The notes under the pieces: model-generated | Seen by the model: only the letters and a program-made list of their open reading frames with translations | Told to the model about the DNA's origin: nothing | The model's database searches: none | Shown here: positions 45,383-54,452 of the stretch, one piece after another | Numbering within the stretch: position 1 is the stretch's first letter | How the letters are laid out: each line of letters begins with the position of its first letter | Position numbers and translations under genes: made by a program | Source of the DNA: Opitutus terrae PB90-1 | Lineage (GTDB): Bacteria > Verrucomicrobiota > Verrucomicrobiia > Opitutales > Opitutaceae | Assembly: GCF_000019965.1 (NCBI RefSeq) | Contig: NC_010571.1 | Location: 744,001-808,000, forward strand | Direction of reading: 5' to 3' | DNA: 64,000 nucleotides

Positions 45383-48351
45383 CAGGCCCCCTCCACGGCG
45401 CCCACCGCCGCACCGTCCCATTCGACGCTGTCGGCCACGCCGTGCTGGAACAGCGTGGCAAAATCGTCCTGCTCCGGCCGGAGCGTTTCATTCGGCGGCC
45501 AGAAAATTCCCGCGTGGATCGCCGCCGCGACTCCGTTCGCGCAGCGCCATGCCGCGTCGTCGAGCTCACGGGTGTAGTCCGTCCACGGACGAATGCCCGT
45601 CTCCCCGATCGCTTTTGGCAGGTTGAAATAGGCGCATTCCAAGAGCGGCTGCTCTCCGCCGGTCGCCAAGGTCGGGTCCGTCTGCACCGCCAGGCGGTAG
45701 AGCGGCAATTGCAGATCGGTCCACACCTGCTCCTTCGCGTTGTAGGTGAATCGCGCCAACGCCGGCGCCGTTTCTTCCCGCCGCCACCCGCGCAGGTGCG
45801 CCTGCTCAGGATCGACCGGCCGGTCGGACGTTTTGTAGTCGAGCACGCGCCGTGCGCCGGTGCGTTCGTGACGATCGATCCGGTCGATTTTGCCGGTGAC
45901 CACCAGAGGCCCAATCGTGATTTCGAACGGCCGCTCGACGTGCTCGATCACCCAGCCTTCCGCCCGGCTGAGCGCCTGGACTTCGGCCGCGCGCGATAGC
46001 CGCTGCCGCGCCGATTCCAGCTGCACGACCAGCGGCAGCGCGAGATGTCGGCCAAACCGCCGCGCCGCCTCCAATTCGAGTCGCGCGAGCAGAAACTCGC
46101 GCAGCCGTGGCGCATCCTGTTCGTCCCTCAGCGCCGGCTCGCGGCCCATCGCTTCCAACGCAGCATGGCACAGCGTGCCGAAATCGAACACGTCGAGTTC
46201 GCTCTTCGCCGGATCCACCGCCTCCATCCGCAGCACGCGTGACAGATAGAAGCGGAATGGACACGCGAGCCACGCGCGTATTGCCGTCACTGCGATGCGG
46301 GTCGGCGGCGCAACGATCCGCGGCTGCAGACGCCACGCGCGACGCCACGACTCGGTGGTGTGCGTCGACTCCGCCGGCCGAAATAGCTGCCGGATGCGCC
46401 CCGGCAGCTCTTCATCGGGACAGCGCAACAAAAGCCGCGACGGTCGCAGCGGTTCGCCCGCGACGGTGGTTTTCCCGAACAGCAGGTCGAGCCGACCCGG
46501 GTCGCCCGTCCGCCACGCCGCGATCGCCTGGAGCAGATACGCGTCACGCGCGAACCGCGTCGCGTTGGTTTTCAACCCGAGCCGCTCGCGCAGCGATTCC
46601 GGCAAAAAGGGATCGCCCACGATTGCGTCAGGCACACGGCCATCGTTCAGCCCGGCGACCACGAGGTGCGGCGCGTCTTCCCAGAGCAACTCGAGCCAGC
46701 CCTGCAGCTCGATCGCCCCGGCGACTTTTTCGTCGTAGCAGATGTTCTCGCCGTACAGTCGAAGCGCGACGTCCCACCAGTCCGCGTTCGAGGCGGCGGT
46801 GAACCGCGCTGCAGCCGCAGCGATGTCCTGCAACACCACCGACCACGTTTCGGCGGCCTCGGCCAGCTGCGCGTCCTCGTCCCGCGAGGATTCGAATCGC
46901 CGCGCGCCAAAAACGGCGGCGAGCGCGGCCTGGGCATTCGCGGGAAAATCACCCCGGCTGAGGGTGGCGCGCAATCCCGCGATGAGCCGCAGCGCGGGCC
47001 CGATGCGGCTGTTTGCCGGATGCGTTGGACCGGACGACACGTCCGGTTTGGGGCGTTCGCTCCGCTCCACGTGCTGCAACGCTTCGGTCAGCGTCGGGGG
47101 CAGGTGTCGCGTGTGCAGCTCGTCGAGTTCGTGGAGGAATCGCGCCGCGGAAAAATCCGGGCCGAGCTGCCCGTGCAGAAACTCCAGAAAATCCGGGCAC
47201 CGCGCGAGCGCTTGAACTGTCGCGAACGACTCCTCGCGCGCCAGCCGCGCGCAATTCTGCAGCAGCTGGAAGAGCTGGTCTCCCAACCGCGCACGGCCCT
47301 CGGGGTTGAACCCCACCTGCCGCACCTCCGCGAGTTCGCCCTGCAGCAGCGGCAGCACTTCGGAATCCGCCACCCCGAGGCCAAGCCGCCCCTCCGGCTC
47401 CCGGTACTCCGCGGCGAGCGCGGCAATGCGCGCCGCCTGGGCTTCGGGATCGAGGCAAAGGTGCACGCGTTGGGCGACATCCGGAACCGTCAGCGTGCGC
47501 GTGTTCCAAGTTTCCGGTCGCGGCCTGCCCCAGTCGTCGAAGGCGTCAGCTTCGGCGGCCGGTGCGTAGACCGCCACCTCAACCGGCACCGCACGTGCGA
47601 GCGCCGCGAGCGCCTGCAACGCGATCGGCTGCGGATCCGGCGTGGCAAGCATCACGATTCGGCGCACGCCCCCGGGCAATTCCGGCGTACAGGCTTGGCG
47701 AAGACGTGCCGCGGGCGCATCAATCAGCCCGGCGCTCGCGAGCCGCTGTTCGTGTCTGGTTTCCAGCTCGCTGATCTGGCGCCAGCGTTCCGCCTCCGGA
47801 AAATCGGAGCCCGCGCGCGACAGAGCGTCCCGCAACTGCAGCCCGGCCTCCGCCAGCGACCGCTGCAGCCGCACGAATTCTTCGGCCAGCCGCAGCGCCC
47901 ACGCGAAATTCCGTGCCGGTGGATCGACGGGAAACACGTCACGAAAATCATCAAGTGCCACGGAGCGAAACACGTCCGCCCAGGCCAACAGCGACTCCAA
48001 GTGCGTCGCGACGCCCGCGGCGGGAGCGGGAGTCATCAATGCTTCGGGCAGCATGACTTTGGGCGGGAACACCGCCGCCTGCTTCCGCGCGGCGTGCTCC
48101 GCGAGCGCTTCGCGCAGTCGCCGCCCGGACTGCCTCGTGGGCACGATCACCAGCAGATCGGACAAATCCAGCGGACCGTCGCCGGTCCAGCCCTCGGCCA
48201 GCAACGCAACGGCCTGCGGCAGCAGCGGCGCATCCCACGAGAGGAAACGGCGGGCGCGACCATGACCGGCAGGTTGGGCGGCAGTGGAATCCACGAGCAG
48301 GCGATGATGGGCGCGCTGATGCCGTCGCCTCAAGCTCGTAGGCCGACGCAT
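45382..48351 (-). CDS. addB: AddB-like nuclease/inactive-helicase subunit
   Basis: 989 residues from ATG 48351. The N-terminal helicase-like half begins LLVIVPTRQSGRRLREAL but has no Walker A. The C-terminal PD-(D/E)xK nuclease contains ARRVLDYKTSDRP (catalytic Asp and Lys). Cys in WLACPFRFYLSRVL matches the first iron-sulfur ligand of B. subtilis AddB, but no C-terminal CxxCxxxxxC cluster is present, so the Fe-S staple is probably missing. The AddB assignment rests on the coupled addA gene, size and nuclease type. Its upstream 200 bp contain the rpsT terminator. Confidence 0.85.
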   Translation of the reverse strand: MRRPTSLRRRHQRAHHRLLVDSTAAQPAGHGRARRFLSWDAPLLPQAVALLAEGWTGDGPLDLSDLLVIVPTRQSGRRLREALAEHAARKQAAVFPPKVMLPEALMTPAPAAGVATHLESLLAWADVFRSVALDDFRDVFPVDPPARNFAWALRLAEEFVRLQRSLAEAGLQLRDALSRAGSDFPEAERWRQISELETRHEQRLASAGLIDAPAARLRQACTPELPGGVRRIVMLATPDPQPIALQALAALARAVPVEVAVYAPAAEADAFDDWGRPRPETWNTRTLTVPDVAQRVHLCLDPEAQAARIAALAAEYREPEGRLGLGVADSEVLPLLQGELAEVRQVGFNPEGRARLGDQLFQLLQNCARLAREESFATVQALARCPDFLEFLHGQLGPDFSAARFLHELDELHTRHLPPTLTEALQHVERSERPKPDVSSGPTHPANSRIGPALRLIAGLRATLSRGDFPANAQAALAAVFGARRFESSRDEDAQLAEAAETWSVVLQDIAAAAARFTAASNADWWDVALRLYGENICYDEKVAGAIELQGWLELLWEDAPHLVVAGLNDGRVPDAIVGDPFLPESLRERLGLKTNATRFARDAYLLQAIAAWRTGDPGRLDLLFGKTTVAGEPLRPSRLLLRCPDEELPGRIRQLFRPAESTHTTESWRRAWRLQPRIVAPPTRIAVTAIRAWLACPFRFYLSRVLRMEAVDPAKSELDVFDFGTLCHAALEAMGREPALRDEQDAPRLREFLLARLELEAARRFGRHLALPLVVQLESARQRLSRAAEVQALSRAEGWVIEHVERPFEITIGPLVVTGKIDRIDRHERTGARRVLDYKTSDRPVDPEQAHLRGWRREETAPALARFTYNAKEQVWTDLQLPLYRLAVQTDPTLATGGEQPLLECAYFNLPKAIGETGIRPWTDYTRELDDAAWRCANGVAAAIHAGIFWPPNETLRPEQDDFATLFQHGVADSVEWDGAAVGAVEGA

Positions 48352-48384
48352 TGCGGACGCCTGCGCACGGCGCGGCGGGAAAAC

Positions 48385-48417
48385 AAAAACCCCGCGACGC
48401 TCGGCAGCACCGCGGGG
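48385..48417 (-). terminator. Intrinsic terminator of rpsT
   Basis: On the minus strand, CCCCGCGGTGCT pairs with AGCGTCGCGGGG (two wobble pairs) around loop GCCG, then TTTTTG. It lies inside the addB upstream region. Confidence 0.88.
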
Positions 48418-48447
48418 CAAAATTCGAAGGGAAGCGTGATCGGCTGC

Positions 48448-48708
48448 TTACTTCGCGAAGACGATCTTCGCGACGTGCGACTTGGCGCGAGCAGCGACGT
48501 TGCGATGCACCACGCCCGACTTCACGGCCTTGTCGACCGCGGAGGTGTAGGCGACCGCCGCCGCCTTGCTGCTGGCCGCGTCACCGCTCTTGACCGCCGT
48601 CTCAAGCTTCTTGTGCAGCGTCTTCAGGCGGGTTTTCACGCCTTGGTTCCGGTCATGGAGACGCAGAGACTTACGGGCGGCTTTGATCGCAGATTTCGTG
48701 TTGGCCAT
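48448..48708 (-). CDS. rpsT: 30S ribosomal protein bS20
   Basis: 86 residues, normal for bS20. It opens with MANTKSAIKAARKSLRLHDRN (Asn-x-Lys-Ser-Ala-x-Lys motif) and continues as long basic helices: VKTRLKTLHKKLETAVKSGD and AYTSAVDKAVKSGVVHRNVAARAKSHVAKI. It binds 16S rRNA at the bottom of the 30S body during assembly. Monocistronic, with an intrinsic terminator 31 bp after the stop. Divergent from the NarL-type regulator gene. Confidence 0.97.
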   Translation of the reverse strand: MANTKSAIKAARKSLRLHDRNQGVKTRLKTLHKKLETAVKSGDAASSKAAAVAYTSAVDKAVKSGVVHRNVAARAKSHVAKIVFAK

Positions 48709-48880
48709 GTCGGAATGAGATTGGAGCCGGACAGAAACCCAAAGCCCTGCAGGGGAGTCAAGGGGTTTTTCCAGTCGGCCCTGCCTGAGTCGCCGGCGTT
48801 CGCGGGTTCCGCAGCGGCCCGGCAGTCGGGTGCACGGAAACGGACTCGTGTTCCCGACCGCGGGCGTTTAGTTCTGCGAC

Positions 48881-49558
48881 ATGAGCGCATCCGCCCCCAC
48901 GATTCGCGTGCTGGTCGTCGACGACAGCGCGCTGGTGCGCATGGGTTTGCGGTCCGTGCTGGGCACCCACGGGGCCGCCGCGCGAATCGTGGTGGCGGGC
49001 GAGGCCGATTCGGTCGCATCCGCCGTGAGCGAAACCAAACGGCTTAAGCCTGACGTCGTGTTGCTCGACATCCGGCTCCCGGATGGTTCCGGGCTGCACG
49101 CCTGCCGGGAAATCAAACGCATGGACGCGTCGACTCGGGTGTTGATCCTCACCTCGGTGGCCACCGACGAGTTGATCCAGGAAGCCGTGATGGCCGGCGC
49201 CCAAGGGTATTTGATGAAGGAGATCGATCCGGATGGGCTCACGCGGGCGATCGTCGATGCTTTCGCGGGCAAATCCGTGCTGACCCCGGAAATCACCGCG
49301 CGCGTCCTGCAGTTGTTGCGTGAAGGTCCGCCGGCCGCCGGCGACAGCCTGGCGGTGCTCTCCGCGCAAGAGCGCCGCGTCCTGGCACTTGTCGCCGATG
49401 GGCTCACCAACAAGGAAGTCGCTGAAAAACTGCGGTTGAGCGACAACACGGTGAAGAACTATCTCGTGAGCGTGTTTGAGAAACTGCAGGTGAAGCGGCG
49501 CTCGCAGGCCGCCGCGGTCTACGTTCAAGCGTCCCGCCCGACTCCGCCGCAGGCCTGA
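48881..49558 (+). CDS. NarL/FixJ-type response regulator
   Basis: 225 residues. Receiver domain (about 7-125) with acidic pair in VLVVDDSALVRMGL, phospho-acceptor Asp63 in VVLLDIRLPDGSG, the Thr/Ser in ILTSVATDE, and the Lys in YLMKEIDPDGL. The LuxR-type HTH covers about 155-215 (LSAQERRVLALVADGLTNKEVAEKLRLSDNTVKNYLVSVFEKLQVKRRSQAAA). It would be activated by a histidine kinase not in this window. The prepilin-like genes start 78 bp downstream on the same strand, so it may regulate them; that is inference. Confidence 0.92.
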   Translation: MSASAPTIRVLVVDDSALVRMGLRSVLGTHGAAARIVVAGEADSVASAVSETKRLKPDVVLLDIRLPDGSGLHACREIKRMDASTRVLILTSVATDELIQEAVMAGAQGYLMKEIDPDGLTRAIVDAFAGKSVLTPEITARVLQLLREGPPAAGDSLAVLSAQERRVLALVADGLTNKEVAEKLRLSDNTVKNYLVSVFEKLQVKRRSQAAAVYVQASRPTPPQA

Positions 49559-49636
49559 ATGGGCCTATTCCGCTAGGCCTGATTCCCCAGCCTCTTGGGT
49601 CTACCGCGCCCGCGGCAACTCTGTTAGGCTGGGAGC

Positions 49637-50155
49637 ATGGTCAGCTCCATTCTGCTAGCACCTTCGCACAAAACCCGCCCCCAGGGTCCGCGGCGACAGC
49701 AGGCGGGGTTCACCATAGCAGAAGTCGCGGTGGCTTCGTTCGTGATGGCGTTGGGCATTTCCTCCGCGCTGATCGCGATGCAGTGGGGTTTTCGACATCT
49801 GGACGTGGCCCGTGGCAACACCCTCGCCTCGCAGATCATGCAAAGCGAGATCGAGCGGTTGCGGTTATTCCCGTGGGAAAAGACCACACCCACCGGCGTG
49901 GTGGACAGCATCATCGAACTGCCCGCCTCGGAACCCGTCAGCCTCGCCAGCATGTTTTCCTCGAGCGCGGCGCTCGCCGCCCGCTTCACCGTGACGCGCA
50001 CGGTGACCGCGGATGCCGCGCGTGCGGATGTGCGCTACGTCACGGTCACCGTGACGTGGAACACCTCGGATGGGCAGAGCCATACGCGCTCGTCCACTAC
50101 GATGTATGCGAAGAATGGTCTCTATGACTACTACTACACCCTCGCCGGCAGCTGA
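49637..50155 (+). CDS. Prepilin-like (pseudopilin) minor pilin 1
   Basis: 172 residues. A 24-residue leader ends with the prepilin peptidase site QAG-FTIAEVAVASF: Gly at -1, Phe at +1, Glu at +5, followed by the hydrophobic helix VAVASFVMALGISSALIAM. The globular part has a Val/Thr-rich beta sheet (ADVRYVTVTVTWNTSDGQSHTRSSTTMY) as in PilV/GspI-like minor pilins. It overlaps the next gene by 32 bp. It belongs to a three-gene minor pilin set. The assembly machinery could be the PilMNOPQ-like cluster at 37-41.6 kb. Confidence 0.85.
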   Translation: MVSSILLAPSHKTRPQGPRRQQAGFTIAEVAVASFVMALGISSALIAMQWGFRHLDVARGNTLASQIMQSEIERLRLFPWEKTTPTGVVDSIIELPASEPVSLASMFSSSAALAARFTVTRTVTADAARADVRYVTVTVTWNTSDGQSHTRSSTTMYAKNGLYDYYYTLAGS

Positions 50156-50708
50156 CCTCCTGCGCGCGTCGCGCAGCCGCCGCGCCCGCGGGTTCACCCT
50201 CGTGGAGGTGATGATCGCCTCCGTGCTGGGAGGTTTGGTGCTGGTGGCCGTGTTGACCGCGTTCCTTTTTCTCGGGCGCAGCGGCGCGAATATTCAAAAT
50301 TACAACGACATGGAGGCGCAGGCCCGCCGCGCGCTCGAAATGTTTGCCGAGGATACGCGCCAGGCGAGCGCCGTCACGTGGACGAGCGCCGATTCCGTCA
50401 CTCTGGTGGTCGACACGAATACGGTGACGTATGCCTTTTCGGGCGGACAACTCACCCGCGCTGTCGGCGGTGGCACGGCCAAGCCGATCGTCACCGGCAT
50501 CACCTCGTTTTCGTTCCTGGCCTACACCATCACCGGGGCGCAGATCACCGATTTCAGCACGGCGGCGGCGCTCGTCACGGCGGCCAAGGACACCAAACAG
50601 ATCCAAATCTCACTCGCCACCTCGCGGACCTCCGCGACCGTCGCCACCGCCACGAACACGGTGCTGTCCGCCCGGTTCATCCTGCGCAACAAGCTCATCA
50701 CCACCTGA
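50124..50708 (+). CDS. Prepilin-like (pseudopilin) minor pilin 2, PilW/GspJ-like
   Basis: 194 residues from ATG 50124, inside the end of the preceding gene. A 24-residue leader ends RARG-FTLVEVMIASVLGGLVLVAVLTAFL, a textbook type IV prepilin site with Glu at +5. The C-terminal part ALEMFAEDTRQAS and VTLVVDTNTVTYAFSGGQLTRAVGGG matches the GspJ/PilW pattern. The tight overlap with the upstream gene implies coordinated translation. Confidence 0.85.
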   Translation: MTTTTPSPAADLLRASRSRRARGFTLVEVMIASVLGGLVLVAVLTAFLFLGRSGANIQNYNDMEAQARRALEMFAEDTRQASAVTWTSADSVTLVVDTNTVTYAFSGGQLTRAVGGGTAKPIVTGITSFSFLAYTITGAQITDFSTAAALVTAAKDTKQIQISLATSRTSATVATATNTVLSARFILRNKLITT

Positions 50709-50718
50709 TCCGCCCGCC

Positions 50719-52137
50719 ATGACCTCCTGCCGCTCCCAACTTTCCCATTCACAGCGTGGCTCCGTGTTGATCGTCGCTTTGATCCTTTGCGCGATCATCG
50801 GGATCTCCCTGGCCAGCTACATCCGGATGGCGCGAACCGCCATGACCCTTTCGAACCGCGCACTCTACAACAACGCGGCCATGAACCTCGCCGAGCAGGG
50901 ACTCGAGGAGGCGATCTATTCCGTGAACAAGATGGTGGAGGATCCGAGCTACGCGTGGTCCGGCGCGGGCTGGACCCTCTCGGGCGGCAATGCCCAGCAG
51001 AAATGGACGGGCGTCGCACTGAGCCAGAACAGCACCGCGCAATACCGCGTCTACATTTCCGGCTACAACTCGAGCAACCCGTGGATCGTGGCGCGCTCGA
51101 CCGTGCAACTCGCCGCGGCCGATGCGGCGCCGATCGAGAAATGGATCCGCGTTACCCTCCGCGGCTCTTCGCGCTACGCCAACGGCCTCGTCGCCCGCAA
51201 ATCGGTTTGGTTCAAGGGCAACAATGTCAGCGTCGACAGTTTCAATTCGACGCGCAACAACGACGGCACCCTCCGCGGTGCGCCCGTCGCCTACAGCGCG
51301 GGCGTTCGTCGCGATCGCGGCAGCGTCGGCAGCATCTCCGTCTCAACCGACGCCGTGCTGGTGAAACAAGCCGACGTGTGGGGCTACGTCAGCACGGCCA
51401 GTTACGATCCGACGAACACCGTCGGCAACAACGGCTCGATCCTCGGCGCCGACTCGGTGCCGGACAGCTCGTGGGACAAGAGCACCGTCGATCCCGCGCG
51501 CATCTCGACCACCTTTTCCGCCAGCTTCGAGCCCGAGACCCAGCCGGGCAGCAGCGTGCCGACCATCGGCTCGATCGACGCCGCCGGTACCTACGGCACC
51601 GCCGGCGTGGCCCGGACGATCGTTTGCTCCGACATCTCGGTCAGCGGCAAGAACAACCTCGTGAAATTCCAAGGCGACGTGACGTTGATCATCACGGCCG
51701 CCGCCGGGTCGGATGCGATCAGCATTTCCGGCAACGGCTCGGGCATCGAGGTCCTCGCCAATTCCTCGTTGAAGATCTACACCGCCGGCGACATCGACCT
51801 AACGGGACAGGGCATCGTCAACGCGACCAGCCAGGCGAAAAATTTCGAGATCATCGGCACGAGCACGAGCTCGGTGCCGCAGGACATCAAGATCGCTGGT
51901 GGCGGGTCGTTCGTCGGCAAGGTCTACGCCCCCAATGCCGGCGTCACCGTCCATGGCGACGGCGCGATGTCGGGATCGATCGTGGCCAACGACATCACCC
52001 TGACCGGCAACGCTGCGTTCCATTACGACGAAGCGTTGGGCGAACCCGACGGCGCCACGCCGTTTCGCATTTCCAAGTGGGAAGAACTCACGACCGCCAC
52101 CGCGCGCGACGCCGTGGCAAGTCATGTCAGCTTCTGA
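50719..52137 (+). CDS. PilX-like exported protein of the minor pilin operon
   Basis: 472 residues from ATG 50719, 10 bp after minor pilin 2. The N-terminus QRGSVLIVALILCAIIGISLASYIRMARTAM is the PilX/GspK-like leader and helix, with Gly-Ser-Val-Leu replacing FTLIE. AMNLAEQGLEEAIYSVNKM follows, typical of PilX_N. The rest is Ser/Asn/Gly-rich beta repeats (KFQGDVTLIITAAAGSDAISISGNGSGIEV...NSSLKIYTAGDIDLTG...GGGSFVGKVYAPNAGVTVHGDGAMSGSIVANDI), reminiscent of a beta-helix like that of DUF7305-type domains. It may be a surface-exposed tip protein. The full frame upstream of 50719 is not coding. Confidence 0.82.
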   Translation: MTSCRSQLSHSQRGSVLIVALILCAIIGISLASYIRMARTAMTLSNRALYNNAAMNLAEQGLEEAIYSVNKMVEDPSYAWSGAGWTLSGGNAQQKWTGVALSQNSTAQYRVYISGYNSSNPWIVARSTVQLAAADAAPIEKWIRVTLRGSSRYANGLVARKSVWFKGNNVSVDSFNSTRNNDGTLRGAPVAYSAGVRRDRGSVGSISVSTDAVLVKQADVWGYVSTASYDPTNTVGNNGSILGADSVPDSSWDKSTVDPARISTTFSASFEPETQPGSSVPTIGSIDAAGTYGTAGVARTIVCSDISVSGKNNLVKFQGDVTLIITAAAGSDAISISGNGSGIEVLANSSLKIYTAGDIDLTGQGIVNATSQAKNFEIIGTSTSSVPQDIKIAGGGSFVGKVYAPNAGVTVHGDGAMSGSIVANDITLTGNAAFHYDEALGEPDGATPFRISKWEELTTATARDAVASHVSF

Positions 52138-52218
52138 GGGCAGCGCGCACCCCGCGCGTTGATCGCATCGGAGCTCGCAGGCTTGCCCGGCCGCGCGCGG
52201 CCTGGGGGTACGAAAAAA

Positions 52219-52701
52219 CTTAGCTTTGGGGCCGGTAAGCCGGATTCTGTTCCTCCCGCTCACGCGGGATTCGGCCGTCATTTCTCTCACGCCCACCTCG
52301 CGATGGACCTGTCCTCCGTAGCTCGCGCGCGGAGCGCACGAGCGAAGGAGGATGCGGCATACCCGCGGCTATCGGACGGGCCGCCCAGCCGCCTATTTTG
52401 CCTTGCACCGGAAGGGGTTTTTCGTGCCGTCCCGCTCACGCGAAACGCGGTGGGCTCTTACCCCACCTTTTCACCCTTACCTCCACCGCGCGACTTTCGC
52501 CGCGCTGCGAAGGCGGTTTGTTTTCTGTGACACTGTCCGTCGCCGCGCCTTGACGCGCGGCGCCCGCACTTGCCGAAGCTTGTGCGGCATCCTGCCCGGT
52601 GGTGTCCGGACTTTCCTCTCCGAATATTCTAAAACGGGCGCGGCATTACCCGCGCCTTGGGATCAAAGAACACGGAGCGACGACCTGGCCCCAAAGCTAA
52701 G
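52219..52701 (-). ncRNA. rnpB: RNase P RNA, bacterial class A
   Basis: Read on the minus strand, the ends pair perfectly to form P1: CTTAGCTTTGGGGCC at the 5' end with GGCCCCAAAGCTAAG at the 3' end. The universal core is present: GAGGAAAGTCCGGACACC (52618-52601), GGCAGGATGCC next to it, GGTAAGGGTGAAAAGGTGGGG and AGAGCCCACCG in the middle, and GAACAGAATCCGGCTTAC before the 3' strand of P1. A T-run follows P1 directly, so P1 seems to double as the terminator. At about 480 nt it is longer than the usual 350-420. It removes 5' leaders from tRNA precursors with RnpA. Confidence 0.95.
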
Positions 52702-52927
52702 TTGGACATTGAACCCCGCGCGCCGTCCCGGCGCAAGCCCCGCCTGAGCTTCCCAGCCTTCGCCGCGCCCATCTTGCTTTTCCGAGATGGCCCCGGCGAA
52801 CGCCTTCACCACCGGCACAGGCATCCCGCCCGTGGGTTTGCCGGAAACCGAGATGCGCCCGACCTGGCTCCGCGCGTGTGAGCGCGAGCTACTCGTCGCA
52901 AGCGCCGCCAGCGGCTGACTTCCGCGA

Positions 52928-54316
52928 TCACGGCCCAGGCTCAATCAACACCCCCGTCACGTCGACGCCATCGGAGATCAACTTGCCGAGATTCGGCAGG
53001 GCGAGAAGGATTTCGCCGTTGGATTTCGAGCCGGCGGCCAGACACACACCTCCGATGCCCCACACCTCCACGGCGCGTCCGTTGTCCTGCCAGAGATCGC
53101 CGCCGGCGATGCAAACCTCGGCCGCATGCCCGAACACCAGCACCGGCATCGCCTGATCGAACGCACTCACGTTGCCGATCCGCACCGGGCCCGCGACTTG
53201 GATCCCGGCGGCAAACACCCCGGTCATGCCGCTGGCCGCGAAGAAATGCGCATTGCCGAGGAACAGGCCGCCGGCCCTCCCTGATGCGCTCTGCACCACG
53301 AGCGCGGCGATGTCCGCCACGCCATCATACACGACGCCCTCCTTGAACACGGACCGGTTGACCGCATTCGCGCGTCCAACCGAGAACACCGACACATTCG
53401 TCGTGCTATCGGCGTCGGCCACGAGGATCGTGGCATGGCCTTTCATGTAACGTACCGATTGGTGGTAATTGACCGGCAGATCTGGACCCGACGCATTCGA
53501 CAGCGCGATCGTCAGGCTCCCCGCGCCCGAGAACTCCACCTGCACGATGTCGTCGGTCAGGTCGAGAAACGAAATCCGCGTCACTTGGCCCGGATCCGCG
53601 GTGAGGGTCGCACTCGCGCCGGTCATGAGCCACTGGTCGTAGCGGACGCCGTTCGGATGGAGCACATCAGCGGTCACCTCGATCGCATCGCCCGTAATCT
53701 TGACCGGCGATCGGATCGCGACCACGGCCGCCGCTATCGTGCGTGTCCCACCGGCCTCGGTCACCTCCAGCGTGTAGATGCCCGCATCGATGGGTTGGAC
53801 ACACGGCTGCGTCAGCGTCGGCTCCGTCGCCCCGGGCATCACCTCGCCATTCCGCCGCCACTGGCACCCGCCCGCCACGACGACTGGCGGTGAATAAACG
53901 AAGGAATCGCCCACGGCCACCGTGAAGGTGCGCAACCACGCGGGCAACCCGCTCAGCGGCGACGACTCGTCGAGTACGGTTACGTTGCGATCGATCGTGC
54001 CGGCCACGAAATTGGTTCCGCGCGCATACTTAACATGCAGCGTCGCCGGACCATTCGGCCCGATCAACTGCCCGACGAAATTGATGCCGCCGCTGGTCGC
54101 GACCACCGTGTAGTCGCCGGGCGCGGCGAGCCGAACTTGCCCCACCACGTTCCAGTCGGCCGCACGGTAGACGCCCGGCCGGGCGAGCGTCACCATGCCC
54201 ACGAAATTGGCTCCATCGTTACGGTCGAAGGGCGGAACGACCATTCGGTCGCCTACGTAGGTGATCGCATGCGCCGCGGAGGCGAACGCGAGAAAGAGCA
54301 GCAGTCTGATTTTCAT
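52928..54316 (-). CDS. Exported protein with Ig-like part and the novel C-terminal domain shared with the 33158 protein
   Basis: 462 residues. Signal peptide 1-17 (ending AHA-ITYVG). Residues 18-130 hold beta-rich repeats with FVGxxxxARPGVY/NFVGQLIGPNGP. About 140-205 is one Ig-like segment (CQWRRNGEVMPGATEPTLTQPCVQPIDAGIYTLEVTEAGG) of the kind repeated in verrucomicrobial surface proteins. Residues 226-462 match residues 1047-1285 of the Ig-repeat protein, with shared DPGQxTRIS, DIVQVEFSGAG, VRYMKGHA, TTNVSVFxVG, GGDLWQxNG and DGVDVT. It is the last gene of the TonB/FecIR block. A 13-bp element shared with the OM-protein promoter lies 91 bp upstream. Confidence 0.75.
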   Translation of the reverse strand: MKIRLLLFLAFASAAHAITYVGDRMVVPPFDRNDGANFVGMVTLARPGVYRAADWNVVGQVRLAAPGDYTVVATSGGINFVGQLIGPNGPATLHVKYARGTNFVAGTIDRNVTVLDESSPLSGLPAWLRTFTVAVGDSFVYSPPVVVAGGCQWRRNGEVMPGATEPTLTQPCVQPIDAGIYTLEVTEAGGTRTIAAAVVAIRSPVKITGDAIEVTADVLHPNGVRYDQWLMTGASATLTADPGQVTRISFLDLTDDIVQVEFSGAGSLTIALSNASGPDLPVNYHQSVRYMKGHATILVADADSTTNVSVFSVGRANAVNRSVFKEGVVYDGVADIAALVVQSASGRAGGLFLGNAHFFAASGMTGVFAAGIQVAGPVRIGNVSAFDQAMPVLVFGHAAEVCIAGGDLWQDNGRAVEVWGIGGVCLAAGSKSNGEILLALPNLGKLISDGVDVTGVLIEPGP

Positions 54317-54406
54317 CGGAGGTTTCTGTAAGATCGAATTGCCCGCCGACGCCGTGGCTCGAGCGTCGCTGTATCCGGCGCCTTGTTCGACCAGCCACCG
54401 ACCTGC

Positions 54407-54419
54407 ACCCGCTATTCCG
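54407..54419 (-). promoter_or_regulatory. CGGAATAGCGGGT element upstream of the exported protein gene
   Basis: Exact 13-bp match to the element at 57928 and 11 of 13 to 59600. It ends 91 bp before the start codon. Candidate part of a promoter used by the local ECF sigma factor. Confidence 0.45.
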
Positions 54420-54452
54420 CTCGAACAAAAAGTTCGCTTGCGCCCGCCGGCC

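Noticed and set aside
46666-49047. 793-codon plus-strand frame opposite addB and rpsT
   Set aside because: Runs antisense through rpsT, a certain gene; composition is that of a shadow frame.
52663-52944. 93-codon minus-strand frame between rnpB and the exported protein gene
   Set aside because: Overlaps the rnpB 5' end and the stop of the neighbouring gene, no family recognised; the 226-bp gap probably only holds the rnpB promoter.
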